Positions 11,173 through 20,010 of a stretch of 64,000 bases of DNA are shown here, piece after piece. Location: positions 930,001 through 994,000 of the forward strand of contig OZ037924.1 of assembly GCA_964035575.1 (NCBI GenBank), given 5' to 3'. The DNA comes from Rhynchopus sp. YZ270_cl-10 (lineage: Eukaryota > Euglenozoa > Diplonemea > Diplonemida > Diplonemidae). The translations under genes and the position numbers were made by a program. The stretch's first letter is position 1, and every line of letters starts with the position of its first letter. The notes beneath the pieces are model-generated. The model made no database searches, was not told the origin of the DNA, and worked only from the letters and a program-made list of their open reading frames with translations.

Positions 11173-11967
11173 ATGCCTGATGGGGTCTCTTGGAGTGTTT
11201 ACGCAACAATTTCACTGCTTTCCAGTGTGTTGCCGGTGGTTATTACGAATCCGTTGGATGTAATGAAGACAAGGCTGCAAAGTAGAAGACGCGGCGACCT
11301 TGCATGCAGTCCAGGGCAGATGCTGAAGAGGGAGGGGCTGCGCGGGGTGCAGCTTGGGTGCACTTTGTCGGTTTTGGGTCATAGTGTGGCGCCGTGCTGT
11401 AAGATGTGCTCCTATCAGGCGCTTGCAGCGCTTGGGGTCGACAACCCAGCTCTTCGAGGCGCAGTAACCGGCATCACCACCGCCGCGTTAACCTCCCCAA
11501 TATGGGTCCTAAAAACCCGAACCATGCTGACCCCAGACTCTCGCATAGGGGATATCTTCAAAGAAACCGGTCTGCGCGGTTTTTATACGGGAGTGGTTCC
11601 ATCCTGTTTGAATAAAAGCTTGGAGTTTTGTGTCTTCTTTGCAACATATGAGTGGTTAAAAACAATGTCTGTCCGGGAGGACGATCACTTCAATTTGGGG
11701 CTCGCAGGGGTGATGGGGAGTGCGGGGTTGGCTCGATTGGTGGCGACGGTTGTGGCGTATCCAGTTCAGGTGATGACGACGCGAATACGCGAGCCATGCT
11801 CATGGGGGGGCGACCGTGGGGCCGCCTCTGTGGCGAAGGAGCTCTTCCGGCAGCGTGCGCTGTACAATGGCCTGCTCCCGCACCTTCTCAAGGCGGTTCC
11901 CTTCTCGAGTCTCTACTTTGTGGGGCATGAGTTTCTCATGACGTCATATCGCGCGAACACAATGTAA
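11173..11967 (+). CDS. mitochondrial carrier family (SLC25) protein
   Basis: A 264-residue intronless protein of the mitochondrial carrier family, which moves metabolites across the inner membrane. Three tandem modules are visible. The first has the signature NPLDVMKTRLQ (about residues 27-37). The second has SPIWVLKTRTM (about 109-119). The third has YPVQVMTTRI (about 196-205). Each is followed by a Gly-rich helix end (GLRGVQLG, GLRGFYTG, ALYNGLLP). The PIWVLKTR form in module 2 is typical of the pyrimidine-nucleotide, folate/FAD and NAD branch (SLC25A32/33/36 kin), so a nucleotide or cofactor substrate is a reasonable guess. Module 3 has Gln where the first signature Asp/Glu is usual and a degenerate basic end. 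The protein is slightly short for the family (about 300) because its loops are short. Confidence 0.88.
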   Translation: MPDGVSWSVYATISLLSSVLPVVITNPLDVMKTRLQSRRRGDLACSPGQMLKREGLRGVQLGCTLSVLGHSVAPCCKMCSYQALAALGVDNPALRGAVTGITTAALTSPIWVLKTRTMLTPDSRIGDIFKETGLRGFYTGVVPSCLNKSLEFCVFFATYEWLKTMSVREDDHFNLGLAGVMGSAGLARLVATVVAYPVQVMTTRIREPCSWGGDRGAASVAKELFRQRALYNGLLPHLLKAVPFSSLYFVGHEFLMTSYRANTM

Positions 11968-12256
11968 AAAAAGAGAGTCAACAGACAGGCAATACCTTAG
12001 TGTGGGACACTTTTGAGCGGATCGAGCCAAGGAGGCATAGGCATGCAGAGCCTTTAAGGTTAACGTGGTGCAGAATGAGAGGCACTCTGAACAACTTCTC
12101 CTTTTTTTTTTTTTTTTTTTTACATTTTGCAAAGTGGCTTAGTACCGTAAGCTTTAAGTCCTTATCGCTTCATTTGCCTTGTTCCCCCTTTTCCCAGCAA
12201 CAGCTTTTGCAGAGGTGTGTACATAGCGTTATGCATCTCATCATCAAACCCCTTTT

Positions 12257-12310
12257 GAGGTGACCAAGCATGAGAGGCGCTTAGGTTCATCTAAACACCC
12301 TTTCTTTTAC
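12257..12310 (+). repeat. hairpin repeat family E copy
   Basis: GTGACCAAGCATGAGAGGCG then CTTAGGTTCATC. The stem is weakened by ACCAAGC, and the TTATAAAC block is altered to TAAACACC. Confidence 0.6.
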
Positions 12311-13036
12311 CCCCACTCTGCTGTTAAGGCGGAGAGCAGCGGGAAAAGGAGTGTAGATTTAAATGTATTTGTGTAGATCCTGAAGGGGGAGGGTCTTTTT
12401 GTGGAGGGGCAGTTTTGATTATAGCCATGACGTCGAGCTCTGTTTCTAAGCGAGCCACTTCTGGCTAGATTCTTGAAAACAGGGTAACCAAACGAAAGCA
12501 CACACAGACTTGATCTGGGTGCAGATATGTGCACACACGTGAGGCCTATGCATCTGACAAACTTTTCTCTTTTTTAAAAGGTCATTTTTTTCTTTCAATT
12601 TTTCGTATTTGAATATACTTTCAATTCTGTGAACTGAAAGTATATGAATCTAAAGTATTTCTTATTCTACCATTAGCTGCATTCACAGAAGGTCATAGTA
12701 CCTTAAATTATCAGCATTTTTTTTTGTGTCATTTCCCCTCTTTGTGGGGCAACTTTGTATCCAGAGCAACCAAGGCTATTGTCGATACAAGATACGGGCG
12801 GATCCAAAAAGTTTTCAAGTATGGACCTTTTTCCTCACCTGTGTACCCCCAAAGGCGAAACTCGAGTTTTTTTTCCCCCCCACGTAAAAACCTCCCTTCA
12901 CATTGTTGGGATACTCGACCCAAAAAAAATTTGTCAAAATAGTGGGATGCCCATGATCTTATGCTTCCCCGCATCTCAAAGCATCTTGTTCTGTTCGACG
13001 TGTATGTGTGCCTAAGTTTCGTTCACTCTTTTTTTC

Positions 13037-13189
13037 AAGCTCGGATAGCATCTGGCAAAAACGCAAAATTAAGAAAAAAAAGGAAAAGTTTATAAGATGA
13101 CCCTAAGCCTCTCGTGCTTAGGGTCATCTTATAAACTTTTCTGTTTTTTCTCGATTTTGCATTTTTTTTGCCAGATGCTATCCGAGCTT
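13037..13189. repeat. long palindrome built around a family E hairpin
   Basis: The ends AAGCTCGGATAGCATCTGGC and GCCAGATGCTATCCGAGCTT are perfect inverted copies. The centre is a perfect 25-base arm (AAAAGTTTATAAGATGACCC then TAAGC), a 7-base loop CTCTCGT (13109-13115) and its complement. Only the A-rich middle of each arm differs. As RNA or cruciform DNA it would form a stem of over 70 pairs. It looks like two family E units in head-to-head inverted array, or a foldback element from which E units derive. Confidence 0.85.
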
Positions 13190-13374
13190 TCCGCCTGCCT
13201 TGTATTCTGCGGCGATTTAGGGCGATAACCACCCCTTTTTTATACAAAATCTTTCCCCGGTATATGCTTTTCTAGAAAAATGATCAGTTATGGAATTCAT
13301 ATTGCCTGGTTCTAACACAGTTGCACTGATGGTTCCGTTTTATTTTATTTTATTGCTTTGATGAGCAAAACATG

Positions 13375-13376
<2 letters not shown>

Positions 13377-13419
<43 letters not shown>

Positions 13420-13424
13420 GTGTG
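13377..13424. repeat. (GT)n microsatellite
   Basis: About 24 nearly pure GT dinucleotides with one GC interruption, ending in GGGGGTTTTTT. Confidence 0.9.
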
Positions 13425-13662
13425 GGGGTTTTTTGATGGAATCGACTTCGCTTTTTTTCCTTTTTGCATCTATTCCCTCAAAAGGAAAACGGTTGTTTTA
13501 TTGCATGTTGGCATGATACAAGACTGCAAGATTTTATCAAAGCAAGACAACCAATAACCTCGCGGTGCTGTTTTTTTTTGCCGATACAGCAAATAAAGAA
13601 AAACCAAAAAGCAGCGCCCTGCAACCCTTTTTTCATATCAGACGGTACAGCCTCCCCTGCAA

Positions 13663-13683
13663 CATTCCCCCCATTCTTTTCAG
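13663..13683 (+). promoter_or_regulatory. pyrimidine tract plus CAG upstream of the J-domain gene
   Basis: A C/T-rich run ends in TTTTCAG 13 bases before the ATG. This is the form of a 3' splice acceptor. So close to the start codon it suits either a trans-splice acceptor or the end of a 5' UTR intron. Confidence 0.5.
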
Positions 13684-13696
13684 CGAGGGGTCTCGA

Positions 13697-14710
13697 ATGG
13701 CGTCTCGAACACACTATGAGGTGCTGGAGATATCTAGCAAGGCGTCGTCGAAGGAGATCCGCGTTGCTTATGTGAGACTTGCGAGGGAGCTGCACCCTGA
13801 CAAACACCCGCATGACACTCGCAAGACAGAGGAATTCAAGCGCGTCCAGGCCGCATATGAGACGCTCTCCGACTCACATCGACGTCTGTGTTACGACGTC
13901 TTTGGCGCCGACATCTCGGATTCCACCAACCCAGACGGCCAGCTCCTCAAAGTGATGGCAGGCTGCTGCTGCTGCTGCCTCACCGCCACCTCGCTCTTCT
14001 CCATCCTCCTCCTCCTCAAGATCTTCGACGCAGTGGACACCCCATGGGCTTTGATGTTCCTGCCGCTTTGGCTGCTTGATGCGCTGCTCATCCCGGTTCT
14101 CATTTCTACGTGGCAGAAGGGTGAGTACGGTGTGTCTGTCGAGGTGTTTGTTGTCATTGCGATGACTGTGACGGTGTACGGTGCTTTGGCAGGTTTTGTA
14201 TCGTCGTGGCTGGCTGCGTTGCTTCCGATAATTGTATTAGATGTGGCGAAGGGGAGTGGGTGTGTACGAACGTCGCATCCAGGGGTGGACGATGGATTGC
14301 ACAGTGGGGTGATTGCAAAGGTGTGCCGGCCGTTGTTTTTGGTGCTGGCGGGGGTAAAGTTGGATGGTGGGTTGGGGCTGTCGTGGTGGGTTATATGCTT
14401 ACCGATGTGGCTGCGCATCGTGCACGTTGCCTCAGATGGATTCACGGATACGACCATGCTTATGGTCTGCACTGCATTATACATCGTTCCCGCAGTGTTT
14501 CCAATATGGGCAGTCCTTCTTGTAGTGGTGGTAGGTGTCTGTTGCTCCATTCAAGGGGGAGATCCGCACGAAGCTGGCTACAGCAATGCTGCGCACGATG
14601 AAGAGAATGTACCGCTGCAAAGCAATCCTCCCGGCGCATCGGAGAGCCCGTACACAGAGCCTGCCAAGCCGAAGGTGAACGTTACAACGGATTTGGATGT
14701 GATTGATTAG
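13697..14710 (+). CDS. J-domain (DnaJ-type) multi-pass membrane protein
   Basis: A 337-residue protein. Residues 6-70 are a J domain (HYEVLEISSKASSKEIRVAY) with the HPD tripeptide at 33-35 that triggers Hsp70 ATP hydrolysis, so it should recruit an Hsp70 to a membrane. A Cys run (CCCCC, about residue 95) opens the membrane part, which has about seven hydrophobic segments to residue 285. Two Trp/Pro motifs, WALMFLPLWL and SWWVICLPMWL, resemble the Fragile-X-F/TMEM185-TMEM60 transmembrane family; that link is by eye. The tail is hydrophilic and acidic. The start is the ATG directly after the J-domain-proximal CAG; upstream in-frame codons are low-complexity. The organelle is unknown. J domains joined to TMEM185-like segments are not an arrangement I recognise from a named family. 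Confidence 0.85.
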   Translation: MASRTHYEVLEISSKASSKEIRVAYVRLARELHPDKHPHDTRKTEEFKRVQAAYETLSDSHRRLCYDVFGADISDSTNPDGQLLKVMAGCCCCCLTATSLFSILLLLKIFDAVDTPWALMFLPLWLLDALLIPVLISTWQKGEYGVSVEVFVVIAMTVTVYGALAGFVSSWLAALLPIIVLDVAKGSGCVRTSHPGVDDGLHSGVIAKVCRPLFLVLAGVKLDGGLGLSWWVICLPMWLRIVHVASDGFTDTTMLMVCTALYIVPAVFPIWAVLLVVVVGVCCSIQGGDPHEAGYSNAAHDEENVPLQSNPPGASESPYTEPAKPKVNVTTDLDVID

Positions 14711-15189
14711 AGGAAAATGATGCGTTTTTTGTGTGGTTTATTTTTTTTTTAGCGAGAACCACAGCTAATTTGGTGGAATGCGAAAAAAATTTTTCTGGAG
14801 AAAAAAAGCTCGAAAATTTGCTAACACCCTGGCGAACCAACCTTTTTTTGTACATTGTGGGGTTTGGGGGGGAAGGAGTAGGCAGGGCTCATCACTTAGA
14901 TGGGTGATTTTTGTCGACATAACAAAAAGGGGGAGGGGGGTTTTTTGGAGAACCAAAAAGAAAATCCTGAGTAGGAAAATAAAAGGAAATAATCTTGGGT
15001 GGCTTGAGTATGGCGTGACCATCAGTGTGCATCAAATAAAGCATTCCTCTGCATTGCGGGGGCGTCGATCCAAGTAGGGGGTCACGCACACATGGGACAA
15101 AAAAAATGCTATTAACTACCTACAACTGCTTCTTCAACACACACACTACACTATTCCAAAAACAAAAAAATTTTGTCGCAAATAAAATA

Positions 15190-15345
15190 GAGAGAGAGAG
15201 TGTGTGTTTGATAACTAAATAGGGGGGTAATTCTTGTGCGGGATATGGCCTCGAGGTGTGTGTGTTTGATAACGGATTTAGAGTGGGTAACGCCTGAACG
15301 GAGTATAGCCCACTCAAGTGTATGTGTGTGTATGCGGGGTTGTAT
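15190..15345 (-). repeat. repeat family F, two tandem units
   Basis: Read on the - strand, one unit carries GGGCTATACTCCGTTCAGGC and ends ATCCGTTATCAAACACACAC. The next carries GGCCATATCCCGCACAAGAA and ends TTAGTTATCAAACACACAC. One unit type recurs at 62572-62645 and the other inside VPS54 intron 2. Confidence 0.75.
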
Positions 15346-15396
15346 CCTTTAGATGGTGTGTGCTTCGATTGCACTATCTTTGGCATCTTTTCTAGC

Positions 15397-15450
15397 AGGT
15401 TGACTAAGCACAGAGAGGCTTCGGTTCATTGCTTATAAGCCTTTTTCTTT
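15397..15450 (+). repeat. hairpin repeat family E copy
   Basis: GTTGACTAAGCACAGAGAGG then CTTCGGTTCATTGCTTATAA. It is diverged in the right arm of the stem. A still weaker relative (CTCACTAAGTACGCAAGACT) follows at 15463. Confidence 0.55.
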
Positions 15451-16097
15451 ATTCTTTTCTTAGCTCACTAAGTACGCAAGACTTAGAATGGTATTTACCA
15501 AAGTGTTCTCCTTTTCTCTTCTCCCTCAGTGTTCATTATTTTTTTTTTTCCATGCGGGAAAAACATGAAACTATTCGAAGGAAATTATGCATACTTTTCC
15601 GGATGCCCGAAACATTGTGATTCGTTTAGTCTTACAAACTTTTTTTTGTTTTTTTTTATTTTTTACGCACACTACTTTGTGAGCGGAAAGTGTCACGTCG
15701 TTCACTCTGAGACAGTGTGTGTGGAAGCGTCAACGCATCAAACAACCACAAGAAAGGGGGGAGTGAGGGAACGACAAATGACACTTTCCCCCCCGGGTTA
15801 GTGAGGTGGGATGTTGTGCACAATGGTGAGACCGCTTCTGCTATATGTATATTTTTTTTTTATCTCACCACCCCTCCCTCCTCTCTCTGTCTCCCCCAGA
15901 CAACCCATCTCCACTTTCATTAAAAAAAAGACAACAAATTTACCCCGTTTTCCCCCCCGAAAACCCCAAAAAAAAGTTATTGTGTCCGTCAACGGTGGAG
16001 GTTGTTTTTCAACCAGAAAACACCGGTTTTCACCCTCCCAGGAGAGAAAACCCAAATTTTTCTTTCCCTTTCAATTGGATTTTCACCTTAATACCCT

Positions 16098-16117
16098 ATT
16101 TCCCCCCTCCCACCAAG
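16098..16117 (+). promoter_or_regulatory. pyrimidine tract plus AAG upstream of the cyclophilin gene
   Basis: CTATTTCCCCCCTCCCACC followed by AAG, 22 bases before the ATG. Acceptor-like, as at the J-domain and metacaspase-like genes. Confidence 0.4.
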
Positions 16118-16139
16118 AATATACACGAAAGAGCAAAAA

Positions 16140-16670
16140 ATGAGCGTGACTGTGGAAATGAAGTACAGCCCTGCTTTAGGGGAGCCTGAGCAGGATGTTG
16201 TGATAGAGGTGACTCGCGCGTGGAGTCCTCTTGGCGCGGACCGTTTTCTTGCGATGATTAAGGATGGTCTGTACGATGGCTGCAAGATGCACCGTGTAGT
16301 GCCGAACTTTATTGTGCAGTGCGGGATTGCTGCAGATCCGAAGTTGCAAGCAAAATGGCAGATTGAGATCAACGATGACCCTGCAAACCAGCACAACGAC
16401 CGTGGTATGGTCTCCTTCGCAAAACGTGGCCCAGACACAAGAAGCACACAAATCTTCTTCAACACCGTCGACAACCGTGGACTCGATGACCAAGGTTTCA
16501 CACCCTTCGCAAAAGTTATCAAAGGGCTCGACGTCATTGAACGTTCCTTCCCTGGATACGCATCCGGCGACAAGCCGGATGCATCTCGCATAAAGAAGGA
16601 GGGCAATGTCTACCTCGACAAACACTTCCCCAACCTTGGAACCTTCGGGAAATGCACCATCCGCGAATGA
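16140..16670 (+). CDS. cyclophilin-type peptidyl-prolyl isomerase
   Basis: A 176-residue single-domain cyclophilin without signal peptide, so probably cytosolic or nuclear. It catalyses cis-trans isomerisation of Xaa-Pro bonds in client proteins. The active-site strand reads MHRVVPNFIVQCGI, which keeps the catalytic Arg and the Phe and Gln of the proline pocket. DRGMVSFAKRGPDTRSTQIF gives the hydrophobic floor. The segment LDDQGFTPFAKVIKGLDV replaces the human CypA Trp121 region, with Phe in place of Trp, which in the family lowers cyclosporin binding. The TQIFFNTVDN and FPGYASGD motifs are closer to the bacterial and algal type than to CypA. The start follows an acceptor-like tract and AAAAAATG. 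Ends IKKEGNVYLDKHFPNLGTFG plus six residues, complete. Confidence 0.93.
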   Translation: MSVTVEMKYSPALGEPEQDVVIEVTRAWSPLGADRFLAMIKDGLYDGCKMHRVVPNFIVQCGIAADPKLQAKWQIEINDDPANQHNDRGMVSFAKRGPDTRSTQIFFNTVDNRGLDDQGFTPFAKVIKGLDVIERSFPGYASGDKPDASRIKKEGNVYLDKHFPNLGTFGKCTIRE

Positions 16671-16700
16671 TTGCATTTTCTTGCAAAAAAAAAAAAAAAA

Positions 16701-16772
16701 ACAGTGGAGATTGCACAACTGTGGCAACACAACCGAGGCAACTACACTACTCCAACAATTTTTCAAAAAAAA
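16701..16772 (+). repeat. short interspersed repeat family B, copy 1
   Basis: Family B: CAGTGGAGATTGCACAACTG, TGGCAACACAACCGAGGCAA, CTACACTACTCCAACAATTT, then TTC or ATC and an A-run. It is about 65 bases with an A-rich 3' end. Four copies occur: here, 26203 (split by an insertion), 32738 and 32989. This one starts about 30 bases after the cyclophilin stop codon. Confidence 0.85.
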
Positions 16773-17137
16773 TCTGAAAAAAGTGAGGGTACAAAGTGAA
16801 GGGTTGTTTTGAAAAAAAAGGGGGAAGAAAAAGGAGGAAAAAATGTAAGTATCCTAAGCCCTTTCGGGTAACAGTAGATACCTTGGGGGAGTGTGGATAC
16901 AAAAAAAGGTAAATGTAGGGCAGAGTGGGAAGGCATTTCTAGCCAAATAAGAAGTGAAAAAAATGTTTGTATTACGATGTACAAAATGGAGGGGGGGTGC
17001 GTGTGTAAAAAGGATAAGGGGGAGGGGAGGGAGGGAGGGAAACCGCCCAAATTCTAGCCTGTTTGGGATGTTGTTTTTGGTGTGTTGGTGATCGTAACGT
17101 TTCGCCCGTGTATTATTTTTTTTTGTAGTAGCTTGTT

Positions 17138-17206
17138 GCTTTCATCCGGATGGCTGGCATCGTACAGTGGGTCAGTCGAGGTGCCTGGATCGACAACTAC
17201 AGTTTA
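17138..17206 (+). repeat. repeat family J, copy 1
   Basis: Shared core CTTTCATCCGGATGGCTGGC then ATCGT, a GGGTCAGTCG block and GGATCGACAACT. Other copies are at 24853 and 34256. Confidence 0.75.
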
Positions 17207-17329
17207 GTGGTGGATGAGAACACCCCTACGACACAACAAAACAGTGGGATGGGATTTTTTTTCTTGAAAGATACACGGGGAAAACACGAGTATACATTGT
17301 GTTTTTACCACCTTTTTTTGAGGGGAAGG

Positions 17330-17427
17330 CCACCTGATTTTTACCCTGCGTATAGGCGCGTAAAGGCTGGGAAAAATGGGCGGGGTTTGGCCTTTACGGG
17401 CCTTTACGCGGGGTAAAAATCAGGTGG
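17330..17427. mobile_element. 98-base foldback with flanking near-direct repeat
   Basis: The arms CCACCTGATTTTTACCC and GGGTAAAAATCAGGTGG are exact inverted copies; inner arms GTAAAGGC/GCCTTTACG also pair. The left flank GAGGGGAAGG and right flank GAGGGGTAAGG look like a 10-base target duplication with one indel. No coding capacity, MITE-like. The purine-rich flanks could match by chance. Confidence 0.5.
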
Positions 17428-18034
17428 GAGGGGTAAGGAAATGTAACAAAAAAAAACACCACAATTTTTTTTCAAGAAAACAACGTAAAAATATGTGTAG
17501 AGTGTATGCGAGCACGCTGTTTGATGTCGCTTGATGTCGCGGCGGTATTTTGTTTTAGATGTGCGTGCACCCGTATTCGTCTTTTTTCTGTTGTGTTTTT
17601 TTATCCTGAAAGTAACACACACACACTCCAGGGCCGCCCAGATGTCTGTCCTGGGTGGCTCTCGCTCATTCTTTCAAAGTGTTATTTTTTTGTCTATGTA
17701 CCTCTCAAAATTTTTATTTTATTTCCCCCCTCTCCTGCTTGCTAACAAAACAAAACAAAAAACAAAAACAAAAACAAACGTCTACAAAAAAAATGCCTTC
17801 TCCCCTTCTACTGCCAATAATGTATTTCAGTCAAAAAAAAAAAAAAAACAAAATTTCCCCCAACCCACTGCCAACACCACCCCCCCCATTCAGGGAGCTG
17901 CCCCCCCTCCTCCTCCTCATACACATTTTTTTTCTGAGGCATTTCCCACAACCTTTTTCGGGTGCTCATTCTCATCCTCTCTTCTTGCCCTCTTTTTTTT
18001 CAACGCTGTACAGTTTTTTTTTTTTTTTTTTTTG

Positions 18035-18147
18035 GTCTCAAAGAGGTTTCCTCTTCACTGCCCAGGTAGTCAGTGGGAGCGTATTGCAGTAATAAAAAAA
18101 AATATCACCCACAGAATATTTATTACACACTTTTACTCACAAAAAAC
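18035..18147 (+). repeat. interspersed repeat family C, copy 1 (SPRTN 5' flank)
   Basis: About 110 bases: CAAAGAGGTTTCCTCTTCAC, GTCAGTGGGAGCGTATTGCA, GTAATAAA, ATCACCCACAGAATATTTAT, TACACAC and an A-rich end. It ends 24 bases before the SPRTN start codon, so it probably forms part of its promoter or 5' UTR. Its CCACAG could act as a splice acceptor. Other copies: 19227 (interrupted) and 32388. Confidence 0.8.
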
Positions 18148-18171
18148 AAACCTTACCTTTCCTCCCCTCTT

Positions 18172-19173
18172 ATGGATCTTCCTGCTGAAGTGCATCCTGA
18201 TGTACATGCTTTGTTCCTTGATTATAACCGCCGTCTGTTTCAAGGAAAATTAGACCGCGTTTATGTCGAATGGAGCAAACGGATGACATTGTGCGCAGGT
18301 TTGTGCACCTATGAGTATAGTACTGGTGGTTGTTGTATAAAATTGAGTGCGAAGCTGTTGAAGTTCCGTCCTACAAGCGATACAAAGGATACGTTGCTGC
18401 ACGAATGCATCCACGCCTTTCTTTTCATTACCCAACGTAACGCCGATAGGGAGGCACATGGTCCAAGCTTTGTACGTGAAATGCGTCGCATCAACGTCCT
18501 CGAAAACGCAAACGTCACCATCTACCATACTTTCATTAATGAAGTCGAACACTACCGAACACATTGGTGGCAATGTCAAGGACGTTGCGCGGACATTATA
18601 AAGCGATCCATGAACCGAGCCCCATCTAAGAACGACCCCTGGTGGGCGCAACACGAAAGATCCTGCGGGGGAACCTTCATCAAGATTAAAGAACCGGAAG
18701 GGTTTGGAGAGAAGAAGAAAAAGACGCCAAAAATCGAGGTAAAGCGAAAGCGTGATGAGGTGTCTGACAACATAAATGAGGAGACAGCGTGGCGTCAGAA
18801 GAGGATCGACGACCTCATGAAGGCGAGGGAAAAGAAGGTTGTCCCAAAGGGGCCGGAAGACGAGATGGATGCGCTGTTGGCGTTAGGTATACAGGCAAGC
18901 CTGCGTTCTCTGGATGAGAGGAGGGTCACGGAACGTCCAGCTGTGGCTGGGGTGCCCAGAATTGAGGCAAGAAAAATACCAACAAAAGAGCAGGAAATGG
19001 TTGAGGATGAGAGTTCGTCGTCGTCATCTTCTTCTTCGTCGTCATCGTCCTCATCATCATCCTCGTCTGTATCTGTGGCAGCCCTAAGACAAAGGCAAAG
19101 ACAAAGGCAAAGACAGCAAAGAGAAGCCAAACCTTCCCAAGATGACTCGGAAGTGATTGAAATTTCTGATTGA
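18172..19173 (+). CDS. SPRTN: Spartan-type DNA-protein crosslink protease
   Basis: A 333-residue intronless SprT-family zinc metalloprotease that in animals and plants degrades proteins crosslinked to DNA at replication forks. The zinc site HECIH is at residues 77-81, with Glu78 catalytic, and the third His is at 96 (AHGPSF). The zinc-binding subdomain that follows is very close to animal SPRTN: HWWQCQGRCADIIKRSMNRA, then DPWWAQHERSCGGTFIKIKE. Residues 205-300 are charged and disordered. The tail holds a Ser run encoded by TCN/AGY-type repeats (19016-19070), an Arg-Gln repeat, and ends SEVIEISD, a good SUMO-interacting motif. I see no clear PCNA box or UBZ finger, so recruitment may rely on SUMO. 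The start at 18172 is the first Met of the conserved region. Confidence 0.93.
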   Translation: MDLPAEVHPDVHALFLDYNRRLFQGKLDRVYVEWSKRMTLCAGLCTYEYSTGGCCIKLSAKLLKFRPTSDTKDTLLHECIHAFLFITQRNADREAHGPSFVREMRRINVLENANVTIYHTFINEVEHYRTHWWQCQGRCADIIKRSMNRAPSKNDPWWAQHERSCGGTFIKIKEPEGFGEKKKKTPKIEVKRKRDEVSDNINEETAWRQKRIDDLMKAREKKVVPKGPEDEMDALLALGIQASLRSLDERRVTERPAVAGVPRIEARKIPTKEQEMVEDESSSSSSSSSSSSSSSSSSSVSVAALRQRQRQRQRQQREAKPSQDDSEVIEISD

Positions 19174-19226
19174 AATTTTTTTATTTTTTTTAGACACGTC
19201 GCTTTTTTCTACCCTGTTTTTGGCCT

Positions 19227-20010
19227 TCCAAGAGAGGTTTCCTCTTCACAGCCAAGGTAGTCAGTGGGAGCGTATTGTGAGTAAAAAATATATCAACATA
19301 GAATATGCATTACACCATGGACTCGTAATGACATTACGTGACGAGGGACGAGGGAAATTACGTGGGAAATTACGCGCGCAATGACGTCGTCACGACGCGG
19401 GCACCCCCTCGTAATGACGACGTCATGACGTGAGGTTTCCCTCGTCACGACGACGGCATTACGACGTCATGACGAGGGGTGCCCTCGTAATTACGAGGGC
19501 ACCCCTCGTAATTACGAGGGGTGCTCCCGTGGTCATTGTCTGGCTATTGCCTCCCAGGGAAAGGGACTCTCGAATTTTTTTTTTTGGCCCCTATATAGGG
19601 CTAATTTCGACGATTTGAGGCCATTAAAAGCAAAATTTGGCACTTTTAAGCATCTGTGGGGGTCTAATGACCGTATTTTGGCTGAAATTTGACTTGACAT
19701 TTTTTTTCACCATTTGGTCAATCTGAGGTTTTCTTTGGATTTTTTGGGCCACTTTATGACCTACCACGCCCGATTTTTGAAAAAAAAAATTTTTTTTTAT
19801 TGGTCAAAAATCGCCTTGTCGTGGGTGCCCACGTCATGACGACGTCGTGACGTGGTAATTACGAGGGGGTGCCCTCGTAATTACCTCGTCATGACGAGGG
19901 CACCCCCTCGTAATTACGAGGGGGTGCCCTCGTCAAGGCACTCGTAATTACCTCGTCATGACGCGCGTAATGTCATTACGAGTCCATGGTGTACACACTT
20001 TACGCACAAA
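19227..20010 (+). repeat. interspersed repeat family C, copy 2, split by an insertion
   Basis: The left part is 19227-19312 (AAGAGAGGTTTCCTCTTCAC to GCATTA) and the right part 19992-20010 (TACACACTTTACGCACAAA). Joined at TA they restore the order seen in copies 1 and 3. Confidence 0.85.
19313..19991. mobile_element. 679-base TIR element with TA target duplication (MITE)
   Basis: The termini CACCATGGACTCGTAATGAC(ATTACG) and the exact complement at the right end are perfect over about 26 bases. TA borders both sides (19311-19312, 19992-19993), and the uninterrupted family C copies show a single TA there, which proves the insertion. TA duplication suits the Tc1/mariner group. The inside holds many palindromic GAGGG/CCCTC, TAATTACGAG and ACGTCATGACG blocks. 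A core at about 19570-19690 (TTTCGACGATTTGAGGCC, TTTGGCACTTTT, GGGGGTCTAA) is shared with 63730-63830. No transposase frame, so non-autonomous. Confidence 0.88.

Larger units (their letters stand above)
11968..13696. other. spacer with repeats E, a long palindrome and a GT microsatellite
   Basis: No supported gene. Contains a family E copy (12257-12310), a small hairpin with arms ATATACTTTCA/TGAAAGTATAT near 12613-12645, a 153-base palindrome (13037-13189) and a (GT)n tract (13377-13424). Confidence 0.6.
14711..16139. other. spacer, low-complexity with repeats F and E
   Basis: No supported gene. Holds a two-unit family F repeat on the - strand (15190-15345), a family E copy (15397-15450), and long purine or pyrimidine stretches. 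The last 40 bases contain the pyrimidine tract before the cyclophilin gene. Confidence 0.55.
16671..18171. other. spacer with repeats B, J, C and a foldback
   Basis: No supported gene. Holds family B (16701-16772), family J (17138-17206), a 98-base foldback (17330-17427) and family C (18035-18147), plus A and T runs. Long open frames near 17.5-18.1 kb are low-complexity and reject as genes. Confidence 0.6.

Noticed and set aside
15120-15386. Small peptide frame repeated at 37461 and 62562 (SGLYSVQAL, LNPLSNT)
   Set aside because: The similarity is DNA-level repeat family F; one copy is inside an intron and the frames differ in ends, so a conserved small protein is unlikely.
17531-18171. Long + frame upstream of SPRTN
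   Set aside because: Low-complexity Phe/Pro/Lys runs with no conserved sequence; it crosses a family C repeat. The conserved protease starts at 18172.
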